DNA of 64,000 nt. It comes from Gloeobacter violaceus PCC 7421. Lineage in GTDB: Bacteria; Cyanobacteriota; Cyanobacteriia; Gloeobacterales; Gloeobacteraceae. Shown one piece after another: positions 34,819-42,928 of the stretch (position 1 is its first letter; each line of letters begins with the position of its first letter). Below the pieces are notes generated by a model. It was not told the origin of the DNA. It did no database searches and worked only from the letters and a program-made list of their open reading frames with translations. The translations under genes were made by a program, and so were the position numbers. The DNA lies in assembly GCF_000011385.1 (NCBI RefSeq), contig NC_005125.1, positions 806,001-870,000 on the forward strand, written 5' to 3'.

Positions 34819-35712
34819 ATGGTGAAGTCAGCCCGCCTCGAGACGGCCGCCGAGCGCAAGGAATTTTTGATCACCGCCGAGGTGATGCCTCCCAAAGGGC
34901 CGGACATAGAAGCCTTTCTAGAAAAAGCCACTCTGCTCAAAAACCGGGTGCATGCCGTCAATGTCACCGATTCCAACCGGGCGGTGATGCGCATGAGCCC
35001 GCTTGCCGCCTCGGCATTGCTGGTGCAGCGGGGGATCGAGCCTATCTGCCAGCTGGCCTGCCGCGACCGCAACCGCATCGCTCTGCAGGGCGATCTGCTC
35101 GGGGCGGAGGCGCTGGGTATCCACAATATCCTGGCGCTCACCGGCGATCCGGTCGGTTGCGGCGATCACCCCCAGGCACGGGCGGTCTGCGACCTCGAAT
35201 CGGTGCGGCTGCTCAGGGTGATCGGCGGGCTCAACCGGGGCTTCGACAGCGCCGGCAACGCCCTGAGCAGCCCCACGCGCCTGTTTGCCGGGGCGGCCAT
35301 CGATCCGCAGTGCACCAGCGAAGCGGGGCTGCGCTCCCGCTTTCGGCGCAAGGTGGAGTCGGGGGCGCGCTTTTTTCAAAGCCAGCTGGTCACCGATTTT
35401 GAGCGTCTGGCCTGGTTCATGGACGCAATTGCCCACGAGAGCGCCCGGCCGGTGCTCGCCGGGATATTCTTGCTCAAATCCGCCAAGAATGCCGAATTCA
35501 TCAACCGCAATCTGCCCGGGGTCACCATTCCGGAGGGGATCATCCGGCGGCTCGCCGGGGCGTGCGATCCCCTCAAAGAAGGCACGGCGATCGCCGCCGA
35601 GCAGGTGGCCAAGGCCCGGCAGATCTGCGACGGCGTCCATCTGATGGCCATCCGCAAGGAGGAGTTGATTCCCGAAATTCTCGACCTGGCCGGTATCGCG
35701 CCTGTGCAATAG
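34819..35712 (+). CDS. metF: Methylenetetrahydrofolate reductase family protein
   Basis: 297 residues. FAD-dependent TIM barrel reducing 5,10-methylene-THF to 5-methyl-THF for methionine synthesis. Visible: LITAEVMPPKGPDIEAFLEKA (substrate Glu), VTDSNRAVMRMSPLAAS, CRDRNRIALQGDLLGAEALGIHNILALTGDP and ARFFQSQLVTD. This size and motif set fits the cyanobacterial/actinobacterial single-domain form. ATG 34819 starts the conserved sequence. Divergent from yqeK across 155 bp. Confidence 0.92.
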   Translation: MVKSARLETAAERKEFLITAEVMPPKGPDIEAFLEKATLLKNRVHAVNVTDSNRAVMRMSPLAASALLVQRGIEPICQLACRDRNRIALQGDLLGAEALGIHNILALTGDPVGCGDHPQARAVCDLESVRLLRVIGGLNRGFDSAGNALSSPTRLFAGAAIDPQCTSEAGLRSRFRRKVESGARFFQSQLVTDFERLAWFMDAIAHESARPVLAGIFLLKSAKNAEFINRNLPGVTIPEGIIRRLAGACDPLKEGTAIAAEQVAKARQICDGVHLMAIRKEELIPEILDLAGIAPVQ

Positions 35713-35777
35713 ACAATTTGCCGCCGGGTGGGGCATCCGGGCGTGGTAGGATGACCCCAACTTTTGACGGGGTGTTC

Positions 35778-36920
35778 ATGGCAGGTCTCCTGCGGCGGCT
35801 GGGTGCGGCGGCGATCTTGACGATCGGGCTGACGGCATCGCAAAGTGTCGCTGCTTCTCCGACCATCCAGAATCTCCAGGTACGCCAGCAGCAGTTGCAG
35901 GAGAAGTTGCAGTCGACCCGCAGGCAGGCTGTGCAGTTGCGCCTCAAAGAAAAAGTGGCCCGCAGCCGGCTTGGCGCCATCCGCCAGAACCTGACGGTCA
36001 CCACCAACAAGCTGCAGGACTCGCGCTATCGGCTGTCGGTGGCCCAGCAGCGGCTGGTGGCCCTCAAGCGCGATCTCGGTCGCCTGCAGACCGAATTTTC
36101 GTCGCTGCAGCGCGCCGCCGCCGAGCGGCTGCGCTTTTTGCAGAAGCAGCGCCCCGAGCAGTGGTGGGCGTTGCTTCTGGCAAGCCGCGATCTCAACACC
36201 TTGATGGATCGGCGCCAACAGCTGGGCAAAGTCTTCGAGCGCGATCAGCAATTGCTTGAGGCCCTCGATACCCGGCGCGAGCAGGTCACCCGCAAGCGCA
36301 GCGCCGTCGAGAACCAGAAAAACGACATCGCTCTGATTGCCCAGCAATTGGCCGGCCGCCGCTCGCAGTTTGCCCGGCAAGCCTCGATCCAATCGGAACT
36401 GGTCCAGCGCCTGAGCACCCAGCGTGCCGCCTACGAAGCGGCCCAACGGCGGCTGGCTGCCGATTCGAAGCGCGTCTCGGCGATGATCCGCACGATTATC
36501 GCGAGCGAGCGCCGCTACAACAGTGTCCAGGGCAGCGGCCGGATGATCCTGCCCACCGAGGGCCGCCTGAGCAGCCAGTTCGGTATGCGCCACCATCCCA
36601 TCTTCAAAGTGCGCAAGATGCACACGGGCATCGATGTCGCGGCCCGCTCGGGTACTCCCATCCGGGCTGCCGACGACGGCACGGTGCTCTACGCCGGCTG
36701 GTACGGCGGCTACGGCCGCTGTGTGATCGTCAGCCACGGCGGCACGCTCTCGACGCTCTATGCCCATGCGAGCCGTCTGTTTGTCACCGTCGGCCAGACA
36801 GTCAAAAAAGGCGACCCGCTCGCCGCGGTCGGCTCCACCGGCTTTTCGACCGGACCGCATCTGCACTTTGAAGTGCGCGTCAACGGTTCACCCGTCAATC
36901 CCCTCGATTACCTGCGCTGA
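35778..36920 (+). CDS. Secreted EnvC-like M23 peptidoglycan endopeptidase
   Basis: 380 residues. Signal peptide (LLRRLGAAAILTIGLTASQSVAA), then a long charged coiled coil (about 30-240, rich in Gln/Arg/Leu heptads), then a C-terminal LytM/M23 domain: FGMRHHPIFKVRKMHTGIDVAARSGTPI and HLHFEVRVNG. The zinc residues HxxxD and HxH are intact, so it may be catalytically active, unlike the activator EnvC. Role: cell-wall remodelling or division. ATG 35778; ATG 35751 is possible. Its TGA shares a base with the next gene's ATG. Confidence 0.92.
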   Translation: MAGLLRRLGAAAILTIGLTASQSVAASPTIQNLQVRQQQLQEKLQSTRRQAVQLRLKEKVARSRLGAIRQNLTVTTNKLQDSRYRLSVAQQRLVALKRDLGRLQTEFSSLQRAAAERLRFLQKQRPEQWWALLLASRDLNTLMDRRQQLGKVFERDQQLLEALDTRREQVTRKRSAVENQKNDIALIAQQLAGRRSQFARQASIQSELVQRLSTQRAAYEAAQRRLAADSKRVSAMIRTIIASERRYNSVQGSGRMILPTEGRLSSQFGMRHHPIFKVRKMHTGIDVAARSGTPIRAADDGTVLYAGWYGGYGRCVIVSHGGTLSTLYAHASRLFVTVGQTVKKGDPLAAVGSTGFSTGPHLHFEVRVNGSPVNPLDYLR

Positions 36921-37909
36921 TGAGCACCTTCGACGTTTTTGCCCTGTGCAATCCGCTTTACGACCTGCAGGTGCAGGTCTCCGACGCCCTGCTGGTGAGC
37001 TTCGGCTTTCCCAAAGGCGGGGTCTGCCTGATCGACCGCGAGCAGTACGACGAGCTGATCCCCAAACTGGCGGGTCTGCCTATTCACGCCACCCCGGGCG
37101 GTTCGGCCGCCAACACGGTGATCGGCATCCAGCAGCTGGGGGGGACCACCTGCTACACCGGCAAAGTCGGCGCCGACAGCTACGGCGCCGCCTACCGCAA
37201 CGGCATGATTTCCCGGGGGGTGCAGGCCAACCTGGGGGTCGGCTCCCAACCTACCGGGCTGAGTGTGATCTTGATCACCCCCGACGCCCAGCGCACGATG
37301 TTCACTTATTTGGGCGCCTGCCGCGAACTGGGGCTGTTTGACATCGACCCCGATGCGATTGCCCAGAGCCGCTATCTCTACATCACGGGCTACTGCTGGG
37401 ATACCCAAAATCAAAAAGACGCGGTGCTCTTTGCCATGGAGCAGGCCCGCGCCGCCGGGGTGCCCATCGCTTTGAGTCTTTCCGACCCGTTCGTGGTGCG
37501 CCGCCACAAAGAAGAACTGCGGCGCGTGGTCAATGACCATGTCGATGTGCTCTTCGGCAACCAGGAGGAGGCGGAGGTCTTCACCGAGACCAGTTCCCCG
37601 GAAGCGGCGGTCGATGTTCTGCGTTCTTACTGCAACACGGCGGTAGTCACCATGAGTGCCGCCGGTTCCTACATCGCCCACGGCAGCCATGTGTACCGCA
37701 TCGAACCGTTTGCGGTGGCGGCCGTCGACGCGACGGGCGCGGGCGACATGTACGCAGCGGGGTTGCTCTACGGCCTCACCCACGATCTGGCCGTCCCGGC
37801 CACCGGCCGGTTGGCTTCGTATCTGGCGGCCAGGGTGGTGGCCCAACTTGGCCCGCGCCTCGATGCCATTGATCCCCAGGTGGTCGCAGAACTGCTCGCC
37901 GAAGCCTGA
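36920..37909 (+). CDS. PfkB-family sugar/nucleoside kinase
   Basis: 329 residues. Ribokinase-like fold: PGGSAANTVIGIQQLGG at the N-terminal substrate loop, and VDATGAGDMYAAGLLYGL with the catalytic Asp and anion hole. Resembles the adenosine kinase subgroup, which also takes fructose and other sugars; the substrate is not decidable. The ATG shares its first base with the stop of the upstream peptidase (TGATG), so the two are co-translated. Confidence 0.92.
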   Translation: MSTFDVFALCNPLYDLQVQVSDALLVSFGFPKGGVCLIDREQYDELIPKLAGLPIHATPGGSAANTVIGIQQLGGTTCYTGKVGADSYGAAYRNGMISRGVQANLGVGSQPTGLSVILITPDAQRTMFTYLGACRELGLFDIDPDAIAQSRYLYITGYCWDTQNQKDAVLFAMEQARAAGVPIALSLSDPFVVRRHKEELRRVVNDHVDVLFGNQEEAEVFTETSSPEAAVDVLRSYCNTAVVTMSAAGSYIAHGSHVYRIEPFAVAAVDATGAGDMYAAGLLYGLTHDLAVPATGRLASYLAARVVAQLGPRLDAIDPQVVAELLAEA

Positions 37910-37924
37910 AAACCCACAACATAA

Positions 37925-37948
37925 GGGGCAGCCCTGGAGGGCTGCCCC
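37925..37948. terminator. Perfect 11-bp stem between convergent pfkB-type and rpmF genes
   Basis: GGGGCAGCCCT, GG, AGGGCTGCCCC. It lies 15 bp after the kinase stop and 34 bp past the rpmF stop. A strong stem with no U-run, likely a bidirectional terminator. Confidence 0.65.
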
Positions 37949-37982
37949 GAGCGGAGAGTCGATTGTCGGAGGTCGTCGTCGA

Positions 37983-38168
37983 CTACTCTTCTGCTTGCTC
38001 TTCTTCCTCTGCTTCGAGCTGCGGGTAGTAGAAACCCGTGTTGTTGCCCGAGAGGATCGACTTGCCGAGGGCAAGGGCTTTTTCAGCCTGCACACGCGCT
38101 TTGCGCTTCCAGGTGGCGCGGCGCTGATCCCGCTTGGCGTTGGAGGTCTTTTTCTTTGGCTGAGCCAT
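37983..38168 (-). CDS. rpmF: 50S ribosomal protein bL32
   Basis: 61 residues. Begins MAQPKKKTSNAKRDQRRATW, the canonical bL32 N-terminus, then AEKALALGKSILSG, and an acidic tail (EAEEEEQAEE) typical of cyanobacterial forms. It lacks the zinc-binding CxxC of some bL32s. A large inverted repeat sits in its leader (38185-38219). Confidence 0.96.
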   Translation of the reverse strand: MAQPKKKTSNAKRDQRRATWKRKARVQAEKALALGKSILSGNNTGFYYPQLEAEEEEQAEE

Positions 38169-38184
38169 GGCTAGTAAATTCCGA

Positions 38185-38219
38185 GGTGCGCTAAAAAAGC
38201 TTTCTTATGATAGCGCACC
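38185..38219 (-). promoter_or_regulatory. 9-bp inverted repeat in the rpmF leader
   Basis: GGTGCGCTA (38185-38193) and TAGCGCACC (38211-38219) are exact complements with a 17-nt loop. The stop codon of the upstream small gene lies inside the loop, and rpmF begins 17 bases after the stem on the minus strand. It could be an attenuator or autoregulatory hairpin, or simply the upstream gene's terminator. Confidence 0.6.
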
Positions 38220-38429
38220 GCTGATCGCCCGTAAACTCACCAAACACCACTGCCCCCGACCAGGAGCATAAACGACCAATCCCCGGCGGTTGAGGTTGTG
38301 CATCGCCCGGAACACCACCCAGGGCGGTTGGCCCAACTCGTAGGTCAGCTGTACAATCGAACGCGGTTGGCGGCCTAGTTCGGACAGGATCCGCTCCTGA
38401 AGTTCCGACTCCACCATGACGCTAGTCAT
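38205..38429 (-). CDS. Small protein, winged-helix-like, unknown function
   Basis: 74 residues: ELQERILSELGRQPRSIVQL, then a possible wing PPWVVFRAMHNLNRRGLVVYAPGRGQW. The helix-turn-helix-wing pattern (LTYELGQPPWVVFRAMHNL) suggests a compact DNA-binding protein, but no family is recognised. Start ATG 38429, with a second in-frame ATG at 38417. It is encoded just upstream of rpmF on the same strand. Confidence 0.65.
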   Translation of the reverse strand: MTSVMVESELQERILSELGRQPRSIVQLTYELGQPPWVVFRAMHNLNRRGLVVYAPGRGQWCLVSLRAISGALS

Positions 38430-38623
38430 ATATATCGGCCTCCTAATTGCCTTTCACAAAGGAACTTGAAACTGCGTACTGATCGGGTCTCTCCCTTATA
38501 CCCGGCCTAACGAATCGGGGATCACGCATCTGTGCGAATTTTTGTTGCATAAACTTTTGGGGATAGCTGTCCCGCACTTTTCTAAACCAGAGATATGCTG
38601 AGCTAAAGGGTAATGCGAATCCA

Positions 38624-39169
38624 ATGAACAAGCCAATCGCTTCAAAACCTTCTCTCGCTCTCACAGCAGGACTTTTAGCCGTTGGCTCATCGCTTTTGGC
38701 GGCGGGGATCACTTTTGCTGCGATCGATGATGATACTTACGAGGGCAGTGTTTTCTCACTCTACGGAAACAACGGCGCCCTTGTGCCGCCGCGTATCACG
38801 CTGGCCGAATCGATCCGCCGCCGTCAGCCTGCCCTGGTCATTCTCTATATCAACGACTCCCGCGATTGCAAAAAGCAGGCCTTCGACATCACCCAGCTGC
38901 AGTCCCGCTTCGGCTCGCAGGTCAATTTCATCGCTGTAAATGTCGACACCTTCCCACAGGATCAGCCCGACCTCCAAACCTACTTCCAGGGCGAGGTGCC
39001 CAAGCTGCTGCTCTTCGACCCGCGCGGCAAGCTCCTGTACGAGTCCACCGGCTACACTCCAGCCCGCACCGTCGAACCCTACTTCCGCAAACTCGTCATT
39101 GCCCTCCCCCCCCGTTCAACCCCAGCCCCCCTGGCACCGGCTCTACCGGCTCTACCAACTCAGCCATAG
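38624..39169 (+). CDS. Membrane-anchored thioredoxin-like protein with one active-site cysteine
   Basis: 181 residues. N-terminal membrane anchor (LALTAGLLAVGSSLLAAGITFAA), then a thioredoxin-like fold: LVILYINDSRDCKKQAFDITQL, FIAVNVDTF and the cis-Pro region GEVPKLLLFDPRGKLLYESTGYTP. The CxxC is reduced to DxxC (RDCK), so a classical dithiol reaction is unlikely. A proline-rich tail ends the protein. It is probably a periplasmic or lumenal redox or scaffold protein of photosynthetic membranes (inference). Confidence 0.8.
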   Translation: MNKPIASKPSLALTAGLLAVGSSLLAAGITFAAIDDDTYEGSVFSLYGNNGALVPPRITLAESIRRRQPALVILYINDSRDCKKQAFDITQLQSRFGSQVNFIAVNVDTFPQDQPDLQTYFQGEVPKLLLFDPRGKLLYESTGYTPARTVEPYFRKLVIALPPRSTPAPLAPALPALPTQP

Positions 39170-39649
39170 GTACCAGATACCAAATCCGGGTAAGGGTGAA
39201 GCGGCATGGCTCGAATGACGCTCTTTTCCTGGGTCTTTTTGGGTGGATTCGGCGGCTTTTGCTTGGCACGACGGTCTGTGGGGCGAGAGGCGGAACCCCC
39301 TTCGGGTTCCCCTCTCGCGCTCTCCAACCTCCCCGCGTCGGGGGGCTGCCAGCCCCCCGACACCCCCCGGACTTAGCGGCGCGGTTGGGAACGAGCATTG
39401 GCGGGTTGGGTAGGCTCACTCTTCCAGTGCGTGCACGACGCGTGTCGACTGCGGCAAACCCCTGCGTAAGCGTGGGTGCAGAAATTATTCCTCTACACTC
39501 GATTCAAAACTGTTCAAGACACGAAAATTTTGAAACCTGCTCAGGGCAAGGCTTTCAGCCCATTACAATATTACGAAATCCTTGCTTAACAATTATCCTC
39601 ACAAGAACAACGCCCTGCTACCACCTCTGAACCCAGCCTTGCCCACGAC
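39170..39649. other. 480-bp gene-free stretch containing repeat copy 1
   Basis: Apart from the repeat at 39255-39453 I see no gene here. The ORF in the repeat region (39160-39363 minus) is translated repeat, matched in copy 2, and not a gene. From about 39480 base composition becomes AT-rich. Confidence 0.6.
39255..39453 (+). repeat. Structured ~200-bp repeat, copy 1
   Basis: Nearly identical to the reverse complement of 42628-42827. Two blocks match: about 125 bp, starting GCTTTTGCTTGGCACGACGG in this copy and extending through a hairpin (GTCGGGGGGCT, GCC, AGCCCCCCGAC at 39337-39361), and the final 35-bp block ending GTCGACTGCG, which is identical. About 40 bp between them have diverged. 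A second stem-loop, GGAACCC/GGGTTCC, sits in the first half. It carries no protein of its own. Confidence 0.85.
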
Positions 39650-40789
39650 TCAACCCAGCTTGCGCTTACGAAATTGCCACGCCATCAAGCCAAACGCACT
39701 AAGCATTGGAACCATAAATCCAGGCACAGGCTCCGGTATCTCTTGAAAAAGGATGTCGTCAGGTGAACCCAGGTCGCCACTACCTGTAGGTACAAATATT
39801 CCTTCGTAAGCACCTGTGGAACCGTTGAACTCCAAAATGCTACTGGTGTCGCTATCTGCAACATACAAGTTGCCATCTGGACCAAAGGCGAGCCCTGTAG
39901 GATTGCTTAGGCCATTACCTGAAGCAAATGTCCCAATAAATGCTCCAGTAACACCGTCGTACTGATCGACACGACCCAGCTGAAAATCTCCAACTGTTAT
40001 GAACAAATTGCCATTCGGTCCAAATACAAAGTCAGCGGCACTGTCCAAATTGGAAACGAATACCCCCTGATAGGTTCCCTGACTGTCAAATCTTTGAACA
40101 GCTGAAGCAGCTTGATCTATTACAAACAGATTGCTATTGAAAAAAGCGATCTCTCCAGGAAGCATGCCTGACAGAAATGCAAAATCGCCCACATATGATC
40201 CATCAAAAACACTAAACTCTAGGATCTTGCTGCTGCTGGTATCAGCCACAAACAAATTGCCGCCATTCGGCCCAAACGCAAGGCCAGAGGGCCTACTCAA
40301 GCCACCTGATCCAGTGGCCACAAACTCTCCAATGAAGTCACCTGTAAGTAAATCGTACTCCCATACGCTCCCGCCTCCGTTTTGTGAAATAAATAGGTTG
40401 TTGTTTAGCCCCCCAAATACCATTGATGCAGGACTTAAACGAGAGAAACCCTCTACATAAGGCTCGAGAAAAACACCAGTTTGACCATCAAATTTCAAGA
40501 CATCATTTCCCTGAAAGGGGTCAAGCACAAAAAGCTCAGAATTAACACTAATATTTTGAGACCTGTTGCTCTCAGAAATTATTGAATCTGAACCCCATGA
40601 CCAATCTTCAGAAAATCTGGCAGTAATAGAGCTGCTCTGAAGTGAAAACAGCTTGAACGAGGTATTAGATAAAGTATTTGCAGTATCACTAAGGTCGTTT
40701 AACGTGAAAGCTTTTAAGTCCGAAGCAACCGCAGCCACTGCACACTCGACAAAAAGCAGGGAGGCAATAAGCACGACCAATTGTTGCAT
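39650..40789 (-). CDS. PEP-CTERM-anchored NHL/beta-propeller repeat protein
   Basis: 379 residues. Signal peptide (LVVLIASLLFVECAVA). Five or more repeats of the form GPNG-NLFVADTSSSKILEF / SGLAFGPDGNLYVADS, as in NHL or SMP-30-like six-bladed propellers. The C-terminus EIPEPVPGFMVPMLSAFGLM then RKRK is a PEP-CTERM sorting signal (PEP, helix, basic end), which exosortase cleaves in species that have it. It is probably an extracellular surface protein. Distinctly AT-rich compared with the rest of the window. ATG 40789 starts MQQLVVLIAS. Confidence 0.85.
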   Translation of the reverse strand: MQQLVVLIASLLFVECAVAAVASDLKAFTLNDLSDTANTLSNTSFKLFSLQSSSITARFSEDWSWGSDSIISESNRSQNISVNSELFVLDPFQGNDVLKFDGQTGVFLEPYVEGFSRLSPASMVFGGLNNNLFISQNGGGSVWEYDLLTGDFIGEFVATGSGGLSRPSGLAFGPNGGNLFVADTSSSKILEFSVFDGSYVGDFAFLSGMLPGEIAFFNSNLFVIDQAASAVQRFDSQGTYQGVFVSNLDSAADFVFGPNGNLFITVGDFQLGRVDQYDGVTGAFIGTFASGNGLSNPTGLAFGPDGNLYVADSDTSSILEFNGSTGAYEGIFVPTGSGDLGSPDDILFQEIPEPVPGFMVPMLSAFGLMAWQFRKRKLG

Positions 40790-40861
40790 GATGTACTGAC
40801 CTCGTAACACTTCCTTCGCAATCTGCCTTTGTAATGTACAGCATTTGGGCGAAAAATAAAA

Positions 40862-41479
40862 TTACTGCTCTAAAAAACCTCCCTCAATGGAGAGCCACTC
40901 ATCACCGACTTTGTACCAAAACCGGTTCGCGCGGTTACCTACTCTAACGAGTTGCGCTTCGGACACATTTTTATAGGTGATTTTCCCTGTACGAATCAAA
41001 TCTGCAAAATCCCCTCCCAAGCAACCAACTAATTTTCCTTCTTCCATGTGTTTATAATCGATAGAAAGTGATTTGTTTTCACGATCAAAAATTACTGTTG
41101 TAATACGATCTTGTAAGCATACTCCACTATTTTGAGTAACTCCGTAAATGTGAGGATAAAGTTGTAGCATTGCAACCTCATCGTTGCTCCAATACCATCT
41201 TGCTGAAACAGTTGAATCTCTTGAAAATTCAAAATTTATGGGTCCATTTTGTTCAATTGTACCAGGCAAGTATTTTCTAAATAGCATTCCTTCAAGAGCT
41301 GGTGCTAGATTGTATTTAATTTGATGTCCTTTTTCGGAACTATCTCTGTCTGCAGAAGTGCTCACTAATTCTCTGTTAAACATGATGTAAATAGTTGTAG
41401 AAGCTGTGACAGCAAGGGCTAGCAATGCTGTTCCAACCACTGACTCAATAAAGCTTGTCCCCCTCACATTTCTCTTCAT
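40862..41479 (-). CDS. Prepilin-like protein with intact Glu5
   Basis: 205 residues. Short basic leader then G-TSFIESVVGTALLALAV: a type IV prepilin peptidase site with Gly at -1 and Glu at +5, followed by the hydrophobic helix (to about residue 30). The rest is a soluble domain with four Cys (for example GVCLQD and VGCLGGDF), possibly forming disulfides. Low GC. The ATG at 41479 shares a base with the stop of the upstream gene (TGATG), so it is coupled. Probably a minor pilin or pseudopilin. Confidence 0.78.
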   Translation of the reverse strand: MKRNVRGTSFIESVVGTALLALAVTASTTIYIMFNRELVSTSADRDSSEKGHQIKYNLAPALEGMLFRKYLPGTIEQNGPINFEFSRDSTVSARWYWSNDEVAMLQLYPHIYGVTQNSGVCLQDRITTVIFDRENKSLSIDYKHMEEGKLVGCLGGDFADLIRTGKITYKNVSEAQLVRVGNRANRFWYKVGDEWLSIEGGFLEQ

Positions 41480-41901
41480 CACTGCGCTCCAGGCCTCGGT
41501 CCTATTACTGTTCTACTCCTAGTTGCTATTTTGATAAATGGATCATATGCGCCAGTCACAACTGCGTTGTTGTTGGTAGAACGGTTCCCTAATGCTTGGT
41601 CTTGGGGGCGTGCAGTTGTCCAAAAGCGAATAATCGAATATTCGTCTCGAACCTCAGGTTTGCTGAGCACGAAGACACTAAGACCTGAGGGTGAAAACTC
41701 CTGCTGTAATTGCTCACCACCAATGTTGTCAGCTGCTGCAACCATGGCTGTTCGTAAGGCACTTTTGAGTACAGACTTCTCAATGATCTGATCCGCAAAA
41801 GCTCTGGCATCGTTGTAATGATTTTGACTATTGATGCTGGTGGCGGTCATCATTGGAATGACAAGTATTAACAACAAGAGGCAGATGATTACGGAGGGCA
41901 C
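41479..41901 (-). CDS. Small single-TM protein in the pilin-like operon
   Basis: 140 residues from GTG 41901, which lies 13 bases before the stop of the preceding gene. N-terminal helix VIICLLLLILVIPMMTATS, then a soluble part (SQNHYNDARAFADQIIEKSVL...). It has no Gly/Glu prepilin site, but its size and position between two prepilin-like genes suggest a pilus-associated membrane protein. Alternative starts further upstream read out-of-frame through the neighbour. AT-rich. Family not recognised. Confidence 0.62.
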   Translation of the reverse strand: MPSVIICLLLLILVIPMMTATSINSQNHYNDARAFADQIIEKSVLKSALRTAMVAAADNIGGEQLQQEFSPSGLSVFVLSKPEVRDEYSIIRFWTTARPQDQALGNRSTNNNAVVTGAYDPFIKIATRSRTVIGPRPGAQ

Positions 41902-42452
41902 TGGCGCGAATCTCCAATGATGTACATAAGATGTGAACCGCTCTCTTTGGGGCCTGTTAATAGATAGCTGAAAAGCACTGGCGAGTCGCTGAGTTTGCGG
42001 TCGTAAGGCTCGTTGATGAGGATGCCGCCTGTCTGGCCGCTGCCTTCGTAAATGGATAGCGCGGGTGTCTCGACAGCAGCCTGCGCGAATAGTGCCTGGA
42101 CCTCCTCGGGTGAGCGATTGTTCACAGCCAGCAAGGTCGCGGGCTTCACGCATCCTTGAAAATCAACGTTGACAAACTCTTTGGTGCTCTCAGGCGTGAG
42201 CGGATAGCTCCCGGCGAGGCTGGTGGCCTGGAAGGCCGGGTCGTCCCAGTGATTTGCTGTCTGCTCGCCCGCCAACTGGTCGAAGTAATCGATAAATTCG
42301 GCGAAGCGCATGATGGTCTGGCCCTTGAGCACACTCTCGCGCGTGGACACCGTCACCGCCGTCAGTCCGCCAACACCCGCCAGAATAGCCGTCGCCACCA
42401 GGATGCCGACCAAGGATTCGCCGCGGGTTGTGCGTACAGAGGAAGTGGCCAC
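41889..42452 (-). CDS. Prepilin-like protein lacking Glu5
   Basis: 187 residues from GTG 42452. The leader ends TTRG, then ESLVGILVATAILAGVGGLTAV. This aligns with the prepilin consensus G-FTLVE, but the usual Glu at +5 is Gly (the +1 residue is Glu). Known Glu5-less pilins are tip or initiation subunits (GspK-like). The remaining domain shows DQLAGEQTANHWDD and a C-terminal MYIIGDSRQCPP. TTG 42506 gives a longer start. First gene of a three-gene translationally coupled run. Confidence 0.7.
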   Translation of the reverse strand: MATSSVRTTRGESLVGILVATAILAGVGGLTAVTVSTRESVLKGQTIMRFAEFIDYFDQLAGEQTANHWDDPAFQATSLAGSYPLTPESTKEFVNVDFQGCVKPATLLAVNNRSPEEVQALFAQAAVETPALSIYEGSGQTGGILINEPYDRKLSDSPVLFSYLLTGPKESGSHLMYIIGDSRQCPP

Positions 42453-42928
42453 TGTGCCCAGGAACAAGGACAACCCGATTAAATTCCATTCTTGGGAAAT
42501 TTGCAAGTGATAGTGCCAGATTTCAGGTGCCCGAGGAAACTATTGACCATCTATGTCTTGTACCCTTTGTCTACACCGCCTTACTCTCCGAGATATCCGC
42601 ACCCCAGCGGCGAGCAAGCCTTTGTGGCGCAGTCGACACGCGTCGTGCACGCACTGGAAGAGTAAACCCAGCCCACCCGCAGATTCTCGTGCTTCTCCGT
42701 GCCTTGAAGTCCGGGGGGTGTCGGGGGGCTGGCAGCCCCTCGACGCGGGGAGGTTGGAGAGCGCGAGAGGGGAACCCGAAGGGGGTTCCGCCTCTCGCTC
42801 CACAAACCGTCGTGCCAAGCCAAAAGCAGGTCTCAGAATGGATGCAAACGTCCACGAGGTTGTAGGTGGCCTGCAGTGTACGCGAAACCTTAACCGCTTT
42901 AAGCTGAGAAAAAAACTCGACCAAACCA
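42453..42928. other. Gene-free stretch containing repeat copy 2
   Basis: Holds copy 2 of the repeat and the promoter region of the next hydrolase. The open frames on either strand are repeat translations. Confidence 0.6.
42628..42827 (-). repeat. Structured ~200-bp repeat, copy 2, inverted relative to copy 1
   Basis: The reverse complement aligns with 39255-39453 over its full length: about 125 bp with only a handful of differences (for example GTCGAGGGGCT for GTCGGGGGGCT in the hairpin), about 40 diverged bp, and an exact 35-bp end block. The two copies face each other around a 3.2-kb island. Confidence 0.85.

Noticed and set aside
35562-35777. N-terminal extension of the M23 peptidase
   Set aside because: Overlaps metF in another frame; the signal peptide begins at ATG 35778.
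38443-38712. Minus-strand frame of 89 codons with a hydrophobic stretch (LFIGFALPFSSAYLWF)
   Set aside because: It overlaps the start of the thioredoxin-like gene and has no ribosome site; a short TTG-initiated version cannot be excluded but is unsupported.
39160-39363. Minus-strand ORF matching a plus-strand ORF near 42.7 kb
   Set aside because: The match is the repeat itself, not a gene family; no start signal.
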